From NCBI RefSeq assembly GCF_000478825.2, contig NZ_CP007542.1:3224001-3288000 (forward strand): 64,000 nt of DNA, given 5' to 3'. Positions 17,853 to 29,518 of this stretch are shown one piece after another. Positions within the stretch are counted from its first letter, which is position 1; every line of letters begins with the position of its first letter. Source of the stretch: Synechocystis sp. PCC 6714. GTDB lineage: Bacteria; Cyanobacteriota; Cyanobacteriia; Cyanobacteriales; Microcystaceae. The notes below the pieces were generated by a model. It had not been told where the DNA came from and ran no database searches. It worked only from the letters and a program-made list of their open reading frames with translations. The position numbers and the translations under genes were made by a program.

Positions 17853-19391
17853 ATGGTTAAAAAACGCTCCCAATTCCCCGTGATCGGCTCAATGGTGGCC
17901 CTTGCCCTACTCAACACCGCCTGTGGGGGAGACAAGCCAGGGGCCAATGCCCCCAAAGCCATTCCGGTGCAGCTACAGACCCTAGAAACTAGCTCTGTGG
18001 TGGACAGCAACGAATTTGTCGGCAACCTAGTGGCTACCAAATTTGTTGAGCTGGCCCCGAAAATTGATGGACGTATTTTACGAATTTATGCCCAATGGGG
18101 TCAGCAGGTGAATGAGGGAGATCCAATTCTGCTCTTGGAACCCACTCAACAGCAGGAAAACGTCAACGCCGCCGTGGGTAATCTCAATATCCAGCGGTCT
18201 AATTTTCAGGTCACTGAAGCGAACCTCCGCACCGCTGAATCAGAAAGGGATGCGGCCCAGTCGTTTGTTACTACCCAGGAAGCCAACCTGGCCCGGGCGA
18301 TCGCCGATTTAGCTAATTCCCAGGAAGTTTTGAAAACAAGGGAAGCGGATTTAAAACGGGCCCAAGCCAATCTTAACCTGGCCCAAATTAACTTCAAACG
18401 AGCTCAATTTTTAGTGGAAACGGGGGTGCAACCCCAACAGGATTTAGACAATCGCACCACTGAGTTGGAAGATGCCCGGGCCAACACCGAAGCGGCCCAA
18501 AAAACAGTCCAAGCGGCCAAAGCTACTGTTCAAGCTAACCAGTCCAGTGTGTCTGCTTCCCGTTCCGCTGTGCAACAGGCCAAGGATAATTACCAAGCTG
18601 CCGTGCAACGGGTTAACGCTTCCCGTGCTTCCATCAGTGCCCAGAAAGGGGCGATCGAGCAGGCCCAGGGACAATTGGGCGCCACCTCCCAGGAATTAAT
18701 TTATAACCGGGTGTTAGCTCCCGTTAGTGGTGTGGTGGGTAACCTACCCCTGCAAATTGGTGATTTTGTCCGCACTGGGCAAAGCTTTACCACCATTACC
18801 AACAACAACGAATTTGAACTGGACATTAACGTGCCAGTGGAACGCTATAACGACTTACGCATTGGCTTGCCCGTGGAAGTTGTTCGTAGCGATGGCCGAG
18901 CCGGGGAAGTGGGGCGGATCAGCTTTATTTCCCCCACCGCCAATCGCAATGACCAATCCATTCTGGCGAAGGTGATTTTCAAAAATGATGGCAGCCTGCG
19001 GAATAACCAGTACGTCCGGGTGAGAATTATTTGGGATCGTCAACCGGGCTTTCTGATTCCCACCACAGCGGTTACTTCCATCGGCGCCCAGAAGTTCATT
19101 TTTGTGGCCCAGCCTAAGAGTACCCAGGACAGTGGAGGGAAAGATGGGGCCAGTGGTGGAAGCACCAGTAGTACGGAATTAGTGGCTCGACAAACTCCAG
19201 TGGTGCTGGGGGGAATCCAAGGGCAATCCTACCAAGTTATTTCTGGAGTCAAAGCCGGTGAACGGGTGGCAGTATCAAGGATTTTGGAATTGCGGGATGG
19301 TATGGCCATTGAACCTGCCAGTGCCGCTACCCCTTCCAGTAACAGTGGTAATGGTGCTGGGGCCGGTGACAAACAGCAATCCTCTTCGTAG
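17853..19391 (+). CDS. Periplasmic adaptor (HlyD/RND membrane fusion) lipoprotein
   Basis: 512 residues. A lipobox (LNTAC, Cys24) follows a short hydrophobic signal, so it should be a lipid-anchored periplasmic adaptor. Residues 65-95 begin a biotinyl-lipoyl domain. A long Ala/Gln-rich alpha-hairpin (about 95-285) follows, with the repeated 'AQANLNLAQ' character of a coiled coil. Beta-barrel and membrane-proximal domains come next, and a Ser/Gly-rich tail ends it. Such adaptors link an inner-membrane pump to a TolC-like channel. The next gene is an ABC exporter rather than an RND pump, with a gap of about 210 bases. Confidence 0.88.
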   Translation: MVKKRSQFPVIGSMVALALLNTACGGDKPGANAPKAIPVQLQTLETSSVVDSNEFVGNLVATKFVELAPKIDGRILRIYAQWGQQVNEGDPILLLEPTQQQENVNAAVGNLNIQRSNFQVTEANLRTAESERDAAQSFVTTQEANLARAIADLANSQEVLKTREADLKRAQANLNLAQINFKRAQFLVETGVQPQQDLDNRTTELEDARANTEAAQKTVQAAKATVQANQSSVSASRSAVQQAKDNYQAAVQRVNASRASISAQKGAIEQAQGQLGATSQELIYNRVLAPVSGVVGNLPLQIGDFVRTGQSFTTITNNNEFELDINVPVERYNDLRIGLPVEVVRSDGRAGEVGRISFISPTANRNDQSILAKVIFKNDGSLRNNQYVRVRIIWDRQPGFLIPTTAVTSIGAQKFIFVAQPKSTQDSGGKDGASGGSTSSTELVARQTPVVLGGIQGQSYQVISGVKAGERVAVSRILELRDGMAIEPASAATPSSNSGNGAGAGDKQQSSS

Positions 19392-19599
19392 TGCTCCTTT
19401 GGTATTGGGGCTAAAGCCAAATCCCATCCTCCCCCGGTGATAACACCGCCGGTAATTGATCGCAAACTGTTGGGAAGAGCCCAGTGGGGAACTGTAAGAT
19501 GGTCAGTGGCCCCGATCGCCATATTTGCCATGGTTGAATCTGTGGGTTTGGAGAAAATATCTACCGGCACCGAGCCCTTTTCTTGTTGACCAAACTTCC

Positions 19600-21588
19600 A
19601 TGACCCAAGCCCACGCTAAGCGTTTTCAGTTCGATCGCCAACTGTGGCACCGCTTCGTTGAAACGGCCCAGCCCTACTTCTATCCGGTGGGGCAAAAGCA
19701 AACTAGGGTTTTTCTCGGTCTCATCCTGGCCTTGATGGTGGTGGTGGTGGCCCTGACCCTGTTTTTGTCCATGGGGTTGAGCCTTTGGGCCACGGCAATT
19801 TTTCCTGACTTTTTTGCCAAATCTGGTAAGGGCTTGGTGGATGGGGTGCAAGGTCTGATCAATTCCCCAGCTCCCTGGATCGGTTTAGTAGCCCTAGCCA
19901 TTGCCGGGGCCGTTTTTGTTAGTCAGCGCCAGAAACTACAACAACGGTGGCTCCAGTGGTTATTACTGGGCGTATTGTTATCTCTACTATTTATTGTCAA
20001 CGGCCTAAACGTTATTTTAAGCTTCGTTTTTCGCTTCATTGACACTGCTTTGAATGGTAAAGATGCAGAGGTATTTTGGCAATTTTTGTGGATCTATGGC
20101 ATTGTCATTGTGGTGGCTATTCCCATCATTGTGGCCTATCGTTACCTACGCCAAAAACTAGGGGTGCTCTGGCGAGAATGGCTCACGGAACATTTCCTCG
20201 GCCGCTACTTTAAGGGGCGTTCCTACTATCATCTGGATTCCAATTCTGCCTACACTTTAATCGATAATCCAGACCAGCGGATCAGCCAGGATATTCAATC
20301 TTTTACCGGCGTGACCCTGGATTTTTTGCTGGACATCCTTGACTCTATTCTGACCCTAATTTCCTTCACCGCCATCCTCTATAGCATTTCCCAAACTTTG
20401 ATGTGGGGATTGATTGGCTATGCTACCTTTGGTACGGCGGTGGCGATCGCCATTGGTACTCGGCTAATCCGGATTAATTATGAACAACTACGCTTGGAAG
20501 CCAACTTTCGTTACGGCTTGGTACGGGTACGGGACAATGCGGAATCCATCGCTTTTTACCGGGGAGAAGGATTAGAACGCAAACAAGTTACTGAGCGTCT
20601 GCTGGGGGCGATTAGAAACTTTAACCTATTAATTATTTGGCAAGCCCTAATCAGCCTATTTCAACTGGGCTATAACTATTTCACTCGGCTTATTCCCTAC
20701 ATTATTATTGCCCCCCTATATTTGGCTGGGGATCTGGATTTCGGGGCGATCGCCCAGGCTAGCTTGGCCTTTGGCATGGTACTTTCTGCCCTCTCTTTGG
20801 TCACTAATCAAATTCAAAATATTACCGAATTTGCCGCCAGCATTAACCGTTTGGGGGAATTCTATGAATCTTTAAATGGTCCCAACAATGAATTGGAACG
20901 TCGGGAAAGTGTTAGCTTCGACCGCAATGCTATCACTACCCGTATTGGTTCCACCGTTGCCCTGGAAAATGTCAGCCTTTCTCCCCCCAATTCCCCCCGG
21001 ATACTGGTGCGAAATTTGTCCTTGACAGTAACTCCCGGCAATCATCTACTGATTATGGGCCCCAGCGGTAGTGGTAAAAGCTCCCTCCTCCGGGCGATCG
21101 CCGGTTTGTGGGACAGTGGTCAAGGCACCATTGAACGGCCCGAATTGGAAGATTTGTTATTTCTGCCCCAACGGCCCTATATGATCCTAGGTACCCTGAG
21201 AGAACAATTGGTTTATCCCAATTCCCAAACCACTGTGGAAGATGGGTTTCTGCTGGAAACTTTACGCCGGGTTAACCTCCCCGACTTGGCCCAACGCTTT
21301 GCCGATTTAGACAGCTTAGAAAATTGGTCTAATGTTCTTTCTTTAGGGGAGCAACAGCGCATTGCCCTAGCCAGGGTTTTCATTAATCAGCCCCGCTATG
21401 CCATCCTTGATGAGGCCACCAGCGCTCTAGATGTGGATAACGAAGCGGATTTGTACCATACCCTGACGGATTTAGGTACCACTTTTATTAGCGTTGGCCA
21501 CCGTCCTACTTTGAGAAACTTTCACCGCCAATGTTTGGAAGTTCGACCGGAAGGCCACTGGCATTTGAGCCCAATCAATGATCGATAA
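19600..21588 (+). CDS. ABC transporter with fused membrane and ATPase domains (YddA/SbmA/BtuD-like)
   Basis: 663 residues from ATG 19600. The N-terminal half has about six membrane helices and the SbmA/BacA-like signature around YYHLDSNSAYTLIDNPDQRI. The C-terminal ATPase has Walker A GPSGSGKSS, signature LSLGEQQRIALAR and Walker B YAILDEATSAL. Relatives import or export peptides, cobalamin or lipids. Its position after a periplasmic adaptor hints at export, but the family itself does not settle direction or substrate. An in-frame TTG at 19525 would add 25 residues. Confidence 0.85.
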   Translation: MTQAHAKRFQFDRQLWHRFVETAQPYFYPVGQKQTRVFLGLILALMVVVVALTLFLSMGLSLWATAIFPDFFAKSGKGLVDGVQGLINSPAPWIGLVALAIAGAVFVSQRQKLQQRWLQWLLLGVLLSLLFIVNGLNVILSFVFRFIDTALNGKDAEVFWQFLWIYGIVIVVAIPIIVAYRYLRQKLGVLWREWLTEHFLGRYFKGRSYYHLDSNSAYTLIDNPDQRISQDIQSFTGVTLDFLLDILDSILTLISFTAILYSISQTLMWGLIGYATFGTAVAIAIGTRLIRINYEQLRLEANFRYGLVRVRDNAESIAFYRGEGLERKQVTERLLGAIRNFNLLIIWQALISLFQLGYNYFTRLIPYIIIAPLYLAGDLDFGAIAQASLAFGMVLSALSLVTNQIQNITEFAASINRLGEFYESLNGPNNELERRESVSFDRNAITTRIGSTVALENVSLSPPNSPRILVRNLSLTVTPGNHLLIMGPSGSGKSSLLRAIAGLWDSGQGTIERPELEDLLFLPQRPYMILGTLREQLVYPNSQTTVEDGFLLETLRRVNLPDLAQRFADLDSLENWSNVLSLGEQQRIALARVFINQPRYAILDEATSALDVDNEADLYHTLTDLGTTFISVGHRPTLRNFHRQCLEVRPEGHWHLSPINDR

Positions 21589-21709
21589 ATCCCATCAACA
21601 CCCTAGGAGAGAATGGTCTGGCCAGTCTGGGAACGGAGACCAATTGCCTATCTCTCCACCGGAACGAATGAAATGGGCAGATCTTCTGACAGAGCAATTT
21701 TTCCTTGGC

Positions 21710-23086
21710 TCAACCCTGGGTTTGGGGTACCGGATCAAGTTCACCTCTACCCTGCTCGGCGATCGCCAATAACTCCCGCTCAAAGGCTACCTGGGCCCGG
21801 TTAGTTCTACCGCCAAGGTAAAGTTCTTGTTTATCTTCATTATTGACAGTGAGTAGCCAAACCTGGGAATGGGAAACATAACTCATCATCACCCCCACCA
21901 TCAACAAGCCAAAACCAAGATAAACAAAGGGAATGCCCGGATCTGCTTTAATTTGCAGACCAGTACTACCTACTAATTCTTTGATTGTTAAAGTTACTCC
22001 GTTAATTTCCACCGTAGAGCCGGCCCGCACCGCATCGGTTAGATTACCCTGTTGATCATAGATAATCATGGTGCCCTGGAGGTCTTTAACTAATAGGGCC
22101 GCCCCTTCACTAAAATCTGTTTTGGTGGGAATATAAGCACCCCAAAGTTGGCCACCGTTAGTAGTTTGTAGGGGAGCCATGGGCAATTGCAACACTGGAC
22201 TATTATTAATCTGTACCCTGACCCCAGCAATGCCCCAATTGGTTTGATAAAAAGTAACTCCCCGATGGCGCAAAGGATGGTTAACAGAAATAGTTTGACG
22301 GTCTAATTCTTCTCCTTCATCAGTGATAACTGATAAGTCAGAGTAAAATTGATCAACGGTGCCATCTTCGGTGTAGTCAATCCAGAAACGATTAACTTTA
22401 ATGCCCCAATCTTTGGGAATTTGCCTATCTGCTAGGGGACCTTTTTCAATAATATTGCTTACTTGGAATGTTTCACCACTGGGAATCATATGTTGGGCAA
22501 AAAATCCTGTCAACGCCCCCCAAATTGCTCCCCCAAGAATAATTAACATAGCGGCATGGACAATAATGGGGCCAATTTTTCCCATCAAGCCCTTGCGGGC
22601 ATAAATACTATCCCCTTCTTGGAAAATCCTATATCCTTTACCCCTCAGTAAGGTTTCAATTTGCTCACCATTACCATTCGTAAGAGAAATACTAAGGGCT
22701 AATTTTTTAAATTGTCTTGGCTGATGATAAAACTGCCAACTCCTAGCCGCTTTTAAGGCGGGAAACTGACGGTTAAAAGTGCAAGCAGTTAAGCTAGATC
22801 CGAACAGTATTAATAGACCTAAAAACCACCAAGTGCGATAGACTTGATTTAAGCCCAATTGTAGGATTACCTGCCAACTGAGAAAGCCAAATAGTGCGGG
22901 ATCATCGGGATAATTTTGTTGATAAAAACTGACACTTTCCCCCTGTTCAATAATTGTTCCACCGACACTAAAAATAGCAATCAGTAATAAAAGGGCGATC
23001 GCCAGACGGAGATCCGCCAAAGTTTTGAGGCACTGCCGACTTAATTGTTGAAAAAAGTTGCTGGGGAAAGGGTTAGCAATGGTCAT
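21710..23086 (-). CDS. ccs1: Cytochrome c biogenesis protein Ccs1 (ResB)
   Basis: 458 residues, a thylakoid membrane protein of the system II cytochrome c maturation machinery. Three membrane spans lie in the N-terminal 190 residues ([19 protein letters not shown], then [19 protein letters not shown], then [19 protein letters not shown]). A large lumenal domain follows and a final span lies near residue 395 ([18 protein letters not shown]). It works with CcsA to deliver haem to apocytochromes f and c6. It diverges from katG across a 280-base region. Confidence 0.93.
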   Translation of the reverse strand: MTIANPFPSNFFQQLSRQCLKTLADLRLAIALLLLIAIFSVGGTIIEQGESVSFYQQNYPDDPALFGFLSWQVILQLGLNQVYRTWWFLGLLILFGSSLTACTFNRQFPALKAARSWQFYHQPRQFKKLALSISLTNGNGEQIETLLRGKGYRIFQEGDSIYARKGLMGKIGPIIVHAAMLIILGGAIWGALTGFFAQHMIPSGETFQVSNIIEKGPLADRQIPKDWGIKVNRFWIDYTEDGTVDQFYSDLSVITDEGEELDRQTISVNHPLRHRGVTFYQTNWGIAGVRVQINNSPVLQLPMAPLQTTNGGQLWGAYIPTKTDFSEGAALLVKDLQGTMIIYDQQGNLTDAVRAGSTVEINGVTLTIKELVGSTGLQIKADPGIPFVYLGFGLLMVGVMMSYVSHSQVWLLTVNNEDKQELYLGGRTNRAQVAFERELLAIAEQGRGELDPVPQTQG

Positions 23087-23292
23087 GAAAATAGCAAAAT
23101 TGGCGAGATATAATTCTATTATTGTGCCCCGATCGCCAGCTCCATGGCAACGGAATTCAGTCGAGGATCAACAGCTGCTTATAGACCTTGGTCCTGTGGG
23201 AAATTCTACCCATTGACGAATCCACTACCCCGGGCGAGCATGACACTAGGTTCCTAACGGGTCAAAGCTTAAGCTGACAATCAATTCGGTAA

Positions 23293-25557
<2,265 letters not shown>

Positions 25558-25605
25558 TTGGCACAATAGAAAAATAACAAAATCAAGGCAACATTTCAGC
25601 AATCC

Positions 25606-26517
25606 ATGGCAGACCAATTAATCCGGGCCACCGCCGCCGATGGGGGTATTCGTGCAGTGGGAGTGATCACCACCAATCTGACCGAAGAAGCTCGCCAACG
25701 CCATCGCCTTTCCTACGTTGCCACCGCCGCCCTCGGCCGCACCATGGCCGCAGGTTTACTCCTAGCTTCCAGCATGAAACAGGAAAAATCCCGGGTCAAT
25801 ATCCGTATCCGGGGCAATGGCCCCCTAGGGGGTCTACTGGTAGATGCGGGGGTCGATGGTACCGTGCGAGGCTACGTACAAAATCCCCAGGTGGAACTAC
25901 CTCCCAATGCCCAAGGCAAGTTGGATGTGGGGGGAGCTGTGGGCCGGGACGGCTTTCTCTACGTAGTGCGGGATGTGGGTTTTGGTTATCCCTATTCCAG
26001 CACAGTGGAGTTAGTTTCCGGGGAAATTGGCGATGACGTTACCCACTATTTGGTTACTTCCGAGCAGACCCCTTCCGCTTTGTTATTGGGGGTTTTTGTC
26101 GGTAAGGATGGAGTCACTGCCGCTGGGGGACTACTGCTACAGGTAATGCCAAAAGCTGCCCGGGATGAGGCTCTGGTGACAGCGTTAGAATCTCGGCTAG
26201 GACAACTGACGGGCTTTACACCCCTTTTGCGCTCAGGGAAATCCCTGAAGGATATTTTCCAAGAACTGCTGGGGGATTTTAGCCTTTCCATTTTGCCGGA
26301 AGTACAACTTTTGCGTTTTGATTGTCGCTGTTCTTTCCCCAGGGTGTTGGGAGCTCTAAAAATGCTGGGGCAAGAGGAACTAGAAGACATGATCGAAAAA
26401 GATAATGGGGCCGAAGCCACCTGTGATTTTTGTGGTGAAGTGTACCAAGCTAATCGCCACCATTTAGCCCAGTTGATCAGAGAAATTCAGCAAGAAAAAG
26501 CAGAAAGGGAAGGTTGA
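25606..26517 (+). CDS. hslO: Redox-regulated chaperone Hsp33
   Basis: 303 residues. The C-terminal zinc switch is complete: FDCRCSF and, about 30 residues later, CDFCGEV, giving the four zinc-binding cysteines. On oxidation they form disulphides, zinc leaves, and the protein becomes a holdase that protects unfolding proteins. It starts 48 bases after katG on the same strand, so a peroxide enzyme and an oxidation-activated chaperone are probably co-expressed. Its TGA stop lies inside an IS200/IS605-like end sequence. Confidence 0.95.
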   Translation: MADQLIRATAADGGIRAVGVITTNLTEEARQRHRLSYVATAALGRTMAAGLLLASSMKQEKSRVNIRIRGNGPLGGLLVDAGVDGTVRGYVQNPQVELPPNAQGKLDVGGAVGRDGFLYVVRDVGFGYPYSSTVELVSGEIGDDVTHYLVTSEQTPSALLLGVFVGKDGVTAAGGLLLQVMPKAARDEALVTALESRLGQLTGFTPLLRSGKSLKDIFQELLGDFSLSILPEVQLLRFDCRCSFPRVLGALKMLGQEELEDMIEKDNGAEATCDFCGEVYQANRHHLAQLIREIQQEKAEREG

Positions 26518-26550
26518 CACTCCCCACGGATGAATTGGAGAGTATTCCCG
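26514..26550 (-). repeat. IS200/IS605-type terminal sequence overlapping the hslO stop
   Basis: TTGACACTCCCCACGG at 26514-26529 is, read outward, the kind of right-end sequence found in cyanobacterial IS200/IS605 elements, followed by a weakened hairpin partner (GGAGAG, then ATTCCCG). No transposase remains. The hslO TGA lies at 26515-26517 inside it. The rest of the hslO-ilvB gap (to 26679) shows nothing else I can name. Confidence 0.4.
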
Positions 26551-26679
26551 CACGATATTTTCGATAAATTCAGGGCAATTTAGGGCTTGGTCAACTTTCC
26601 TTTCCTAGCCATAGGGCTTCCCGCTCACTTGAGCTAAAATTAAATGACTTAGCCTACGCTTCCTAAAGCGCTTTGTCCT

Positions 26680-28545
26680 GTGGTTGCATCAATCCCTAAT
26701 CCAAAAACAACTGTCCTGAAAACTGTGCCCAGCCAGCGGCAAACCGGGGCTTTTATCCTAATGGATAGCCTCAAACGCCACGGGGTCAAACATATTTTCG
26801 GTTATCCCGGTGGGGCTATTCTTCCTATCTACGATGAGTTGTACCGTTTTGAAGCGGCCGGGGATATTGAGCATATTCTAGTGCGCCACGAGCAGGGAGC
26901 TTCCCATGCGGCCGATGGTTATGCCCGGGCCACGGGTAAGGTGGGGGTTTGTTTTGGTACTTCCGGCCCCGGAGCAACCAACTTAGTGACCGGCATTGCC
27001 AACGCCCATTTAGACTCGGTGCCCATGGTGGTGATTACAGGACAGGTGGGGCGCTCCATGATTGGCAGTGACGCTTTCCAGGAAATTGATATTTTTGGCA
27101 TCACTCTACCCATTGTTAAACATTCCTACGTGGTGCGTAGTGCGGCGGATATGGCCCGCATTGTCACTGAAGCTTTCCATTTAGCTAGTACTGGCCGCCC
27201 CGGCCCGGTTTTGATTGACATTCCCAAGGATGTGGGGCTAGAAGAATGTGAATATATTCCCCTCGAACCCGGCGATGTCAATTTGCCTGGTTATCGTCCC
27301 ACGGTAAAGGGTAATCCTCGGCAAATTAATGCGGCCTTGCAACTTTTGGAACAGTCCAAAAATCCCTTGCTCTACGTCGGTGGAGGGGCGATCGCCGCCA
27401 ATGCCCATGCCCAGGTCCAGGAATTTGCCGAAAGGTTCCAGTTGCCAGTGACTACCACATTAATGGGGATCGGCGCGTTTGACGAAAACCATCCCCTTTC
27501 GGTGGGTATGTTAGGGATGCATGGCACCGCCTATGCCAACTTCGCTGTTAGTGAATGTGATCTATTAATTGCCGTAGGAGCCCGTTTTGACGACCGGGTA
27601 ACGGGTAAATTGGACGAATTTGCTAGCCGCGCCAAGGTGATTCATATTGATATTGACCCGGCGGAAGTGGGCAAAAATAGAACCCCTGAAGTACCCATTG
27701 TAGGGGACGTACGCCATGTGTTGGAGCAAATTCTGCAACGGGCCCGGGAATTGGACTATCCCACTCGACCCCACGCCACCCAGGATTGGTTAAATCGCAT
27801 TGACCACTGGCGGGCTGATTATCCCCTCCAGGTGCCCCATTACGAAGACAGTATTGCTCCCCAGGAAGTGGTCTATGAAATTGGTCGTCAGGCCCCGGAT
27901 GCGTATTACACCACCGATGTGGGACAACATCAAATGTGGGCGGCTCAATTTTTAAACAATGGCCCCCGCCGCTGGATTTCCAGTGCTGGTTTGGGCACCA
28001 TGGGTTTTGGGGTACCGGCCGCCATGGGAGCAAAAGTGGGGGTAGGGGACGAAACGGTGATTTGCGTTAGTGGGGACGCCAGTTTTCAGATGAATCTCCA
28101 GGAACTCGGTACCTTAGCCCAATATGACATCCAGGTTAAAACCGTCATTCTCAATAACGGTTGGCAGGGCATGGTGCGTCAATGGCAACAAACTTTCTAT
28201 GAAGAGCGTTACTCCGCCTCCAACATGTCCCAGGGCATGCCGGATATCAATCTGCTCTGTGAAGCCTATGGCATCAAAGGTATCACTGTCCGGAAGCGGG
28301 AAGATTTGGCCCCGGCGATCGCCGAAATGCTAGCCCACAATGGCCCAGTGGTGATGGACGTGGCAGTCAAAAAAGATGAGAACTGTTACCCTATGATTGC
28401 CCCTGGTATGAGTAATGCCCAAATGCTCGGTTTGCCGGAAGTGCCAGTACGGGACAATGGCCCCCAAATGGTGGAGTGTGACCATTGCCAAACTCAAAAT
28501 CTGATCACCCATCGTTTTTGTTCCGGCTGTGGAGCCAAACTCTAA
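26680..28545 (+). CDS. ilvB: Acetolactate synthase large subunit with a C-terminal zinc ribbon
   Basis: 621 residues, starting at GTG 26680. The thiamine-diphosphate enzyme joins pyruvate units (or pyruvate with 2-ketobutyrate) in branched-chain amino acid synthesis. Cofactor-activating Glu lies in [16 protein letters not shown]; the Mg/ThDP motif is SGDASFQMN, with GDA in place of the usual GDG. FAD and central domains are normal. After the usual end, about 25 residues form C-X2-C and C-X2-C pairs (VECDHCQ, then FCSGCGAKL), a probable zinc ribbon. The regulatory small subunit is not nearby. A strong terminator follows. Confidence 0.93.
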   Translation: MVASIPNPKTTVLKTVPSQRQTGAFILMDSLKRHGVKHIFGYPGGAILPIYDELYRFEAAGDIEHILVRHEQGASHAADGYARATGKVGVCFGTSGPGATNLVTGIANAHLDSVPMVVITGQVGRSMIGSDAFQEIDIFGITLPIVKHSYVVRSAADMARIVTEAFHLASTGRPGPVLIDIPKDVGLEECEYIPLEPGDVNLPGYRPTVKGNPRQINAALQLLEQSKNPLLYVGGGAIAANAHAQVQEFAERFQLPVTTTLMGIGAFDENHPLSVGMLGMHGTAYANFAVSECDLLIAVGARFDDRVTGKLDEFASRAKVIHIDIDPAEVGKNRTPEVPIVGDVRHVLEQILQRARELDYPTRPHATQDWLNRIDHWRADYPLQVPHYEDSIAPQEVVYEIGRQAPDAYYTTDVGQHQMWAAQFLNNGPRRWISSAGLGTMGFGVPAAMGAKVGVGDETVICVSGDASFQMNLQELGTLAQYDIQVKTVILNNGWQGMVRQWQQTFYEERYSASNMSQGMPDINLLCEAYGIKGITVRKREDLAPAIAEMLAHNGPVVMDVAVKKDENCYPMIAPGMSNAQMLGLPEVPVRDNGPQMVECDHCQTQNLITHRFCSGCGAKL

Positions 28546-28574
28546 CTAAAATAACCACTTCGAATTGGTAATAT

Positions 28575-28618
28575 GGCAGGAAAAACTTTGGAATTACCTT
28601 TTTCCTGCCTTTGTTTTT
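28575..28618 (+). terminator. Rho-independent terminator after ilvB
   Basis: GGCAGGAAAAA (28575-28585) pairs with TTTTTCCTGCC (28599-28609), eleven pairs with a 13-base loop, followed by a T-rich tail to 28618. The A-rich side upstream is weaker on the minus strand. Confidence 0.8.
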
Positions 28619-28731
28619 ATTACTTGTTGAACTATGGCGGTTTTTGCTTTGATAAGGTCGGCGTCAAAACCTTGTAATACTTGATTTAAAGGATCTTGTG
28701 CACACTTTTCAAATCTGAAAACCGTTATAAC
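28594..28731 (-). pseudogene. Possible 45-codon gene remnant
   Basis: On the minus strand an open stretch of 45 codons ends at TAA (28594-28596). It begins directly after another stop, with no start codon. The peptide (CAQDPLNQVLQGFDADLIK in its middle) has a coding-like composition and predicts as helix. It overlaps the ilvB terminator. It may be the tail of a decayed gene or simply chance. The rest of the 28546-28882 gap is AT-rich and otherwise featureless. Confidence 0.25.
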
Positions 28732-28882
28732 TTAATTTCTTTGATATCTGTTTTTCTCGATACTCTAGCTAAAGTACCCTAGGGATATGTCCCCAGAGCC
28801 CCTATTGCCTCCTTAATTTAAATAAAAAATCAAGACACTCTAAAAGCTTCTATTGTTGCCCTGCCCATTGAAGAGCGTAATT

Positions 28883-29482
28883 ATGCTTGCTTCTAGCCCA
28901 AACCCCACCCTAACCCTCGTTGATTTTTTAGCGTTGCCCCATATTGATGACTCGCCGGCTTGGGAATATGCCCATGGCACCATTACCCAAAAACCAATGC
29001 CCAAGACTTTCCACAGCCGATTACAACTAAAATTAGCCAGCATGATTGATTTGGCAGGGGAAAGGAACAAAACTGTCTTAGCCTTCACTGAACTAAGGTG
29101 TAACCTGTCTGAAAGGTCAATAGTGCCCGATATTGTAGTTTTAGATTGGGAACGTCTGCCGGTGAATGATTCTGGAGAGCTAGAAAATCAAGCGATTAGT
29201 TTTGCTCCAGATTGGCTGATTGAAATTCTTTCTCCCCAGCAAAGTTTGGCCAAGGTGATGAAAAATATTCTCTACTGTTTAGACCAGGGTAGTGAATTGG
29301 GCTGGTTAATTAATCCAGAAGAGCGCTCCATTTTAGTTCTCCTACCCCAGCAGGCGCCCCAGTGTTATCTCAGCGATGATCCAGAGGTGAATAATGCCCA
29401 AGAAATTTTGCCTGTGCTGTCCGGTTTAGACTTAAAACTAACCACAGAACAAATCTTTTCTTGGTTAAAATTTTCTCGCTAG
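28883..29482 (+). CDS. Uma2 family protein (DUF820, PD-(D/E)XK nuclease fold)
   Basis: 199 residues from ATG 28883. The Uma2 core is visible: VPDIVVLDW, then PDWLIEILSPQQ, then a Lys in the following helix (LAKVMKNILYCLDQGSELGWLINP). These match the acidic and lysine positions of the PD-(D/E)XK nuclease-like fold. Cyanobacteria carry many copies, and the biological role is not settled. A second, more divergent member lies at 60709-61395. An upstream TTG at 28853 is a weaker start. Confidence 0.85.
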   Translation: MLASSPNPTLTLVDFLALPHIDDSPAWEYAHGTITQKPMPKTFHSRLQLKLASMIDLAGERNKTVLAFTELRCNLSERSIVPDIVVLDWERLPVNDSGELENQAISFAPDWLIEILSPQQSLAKVMKNILYCLDQGSELGWLINPEERSILVLLPQQAPQCYLSDDPEVNNAQEILPVLSGLDLKLTTEQIFSWLKFSR

Positions 29483-29518
29483 TTTGAGACTAATATTCTA
29501 ATTCGATGGCAGAGAATT

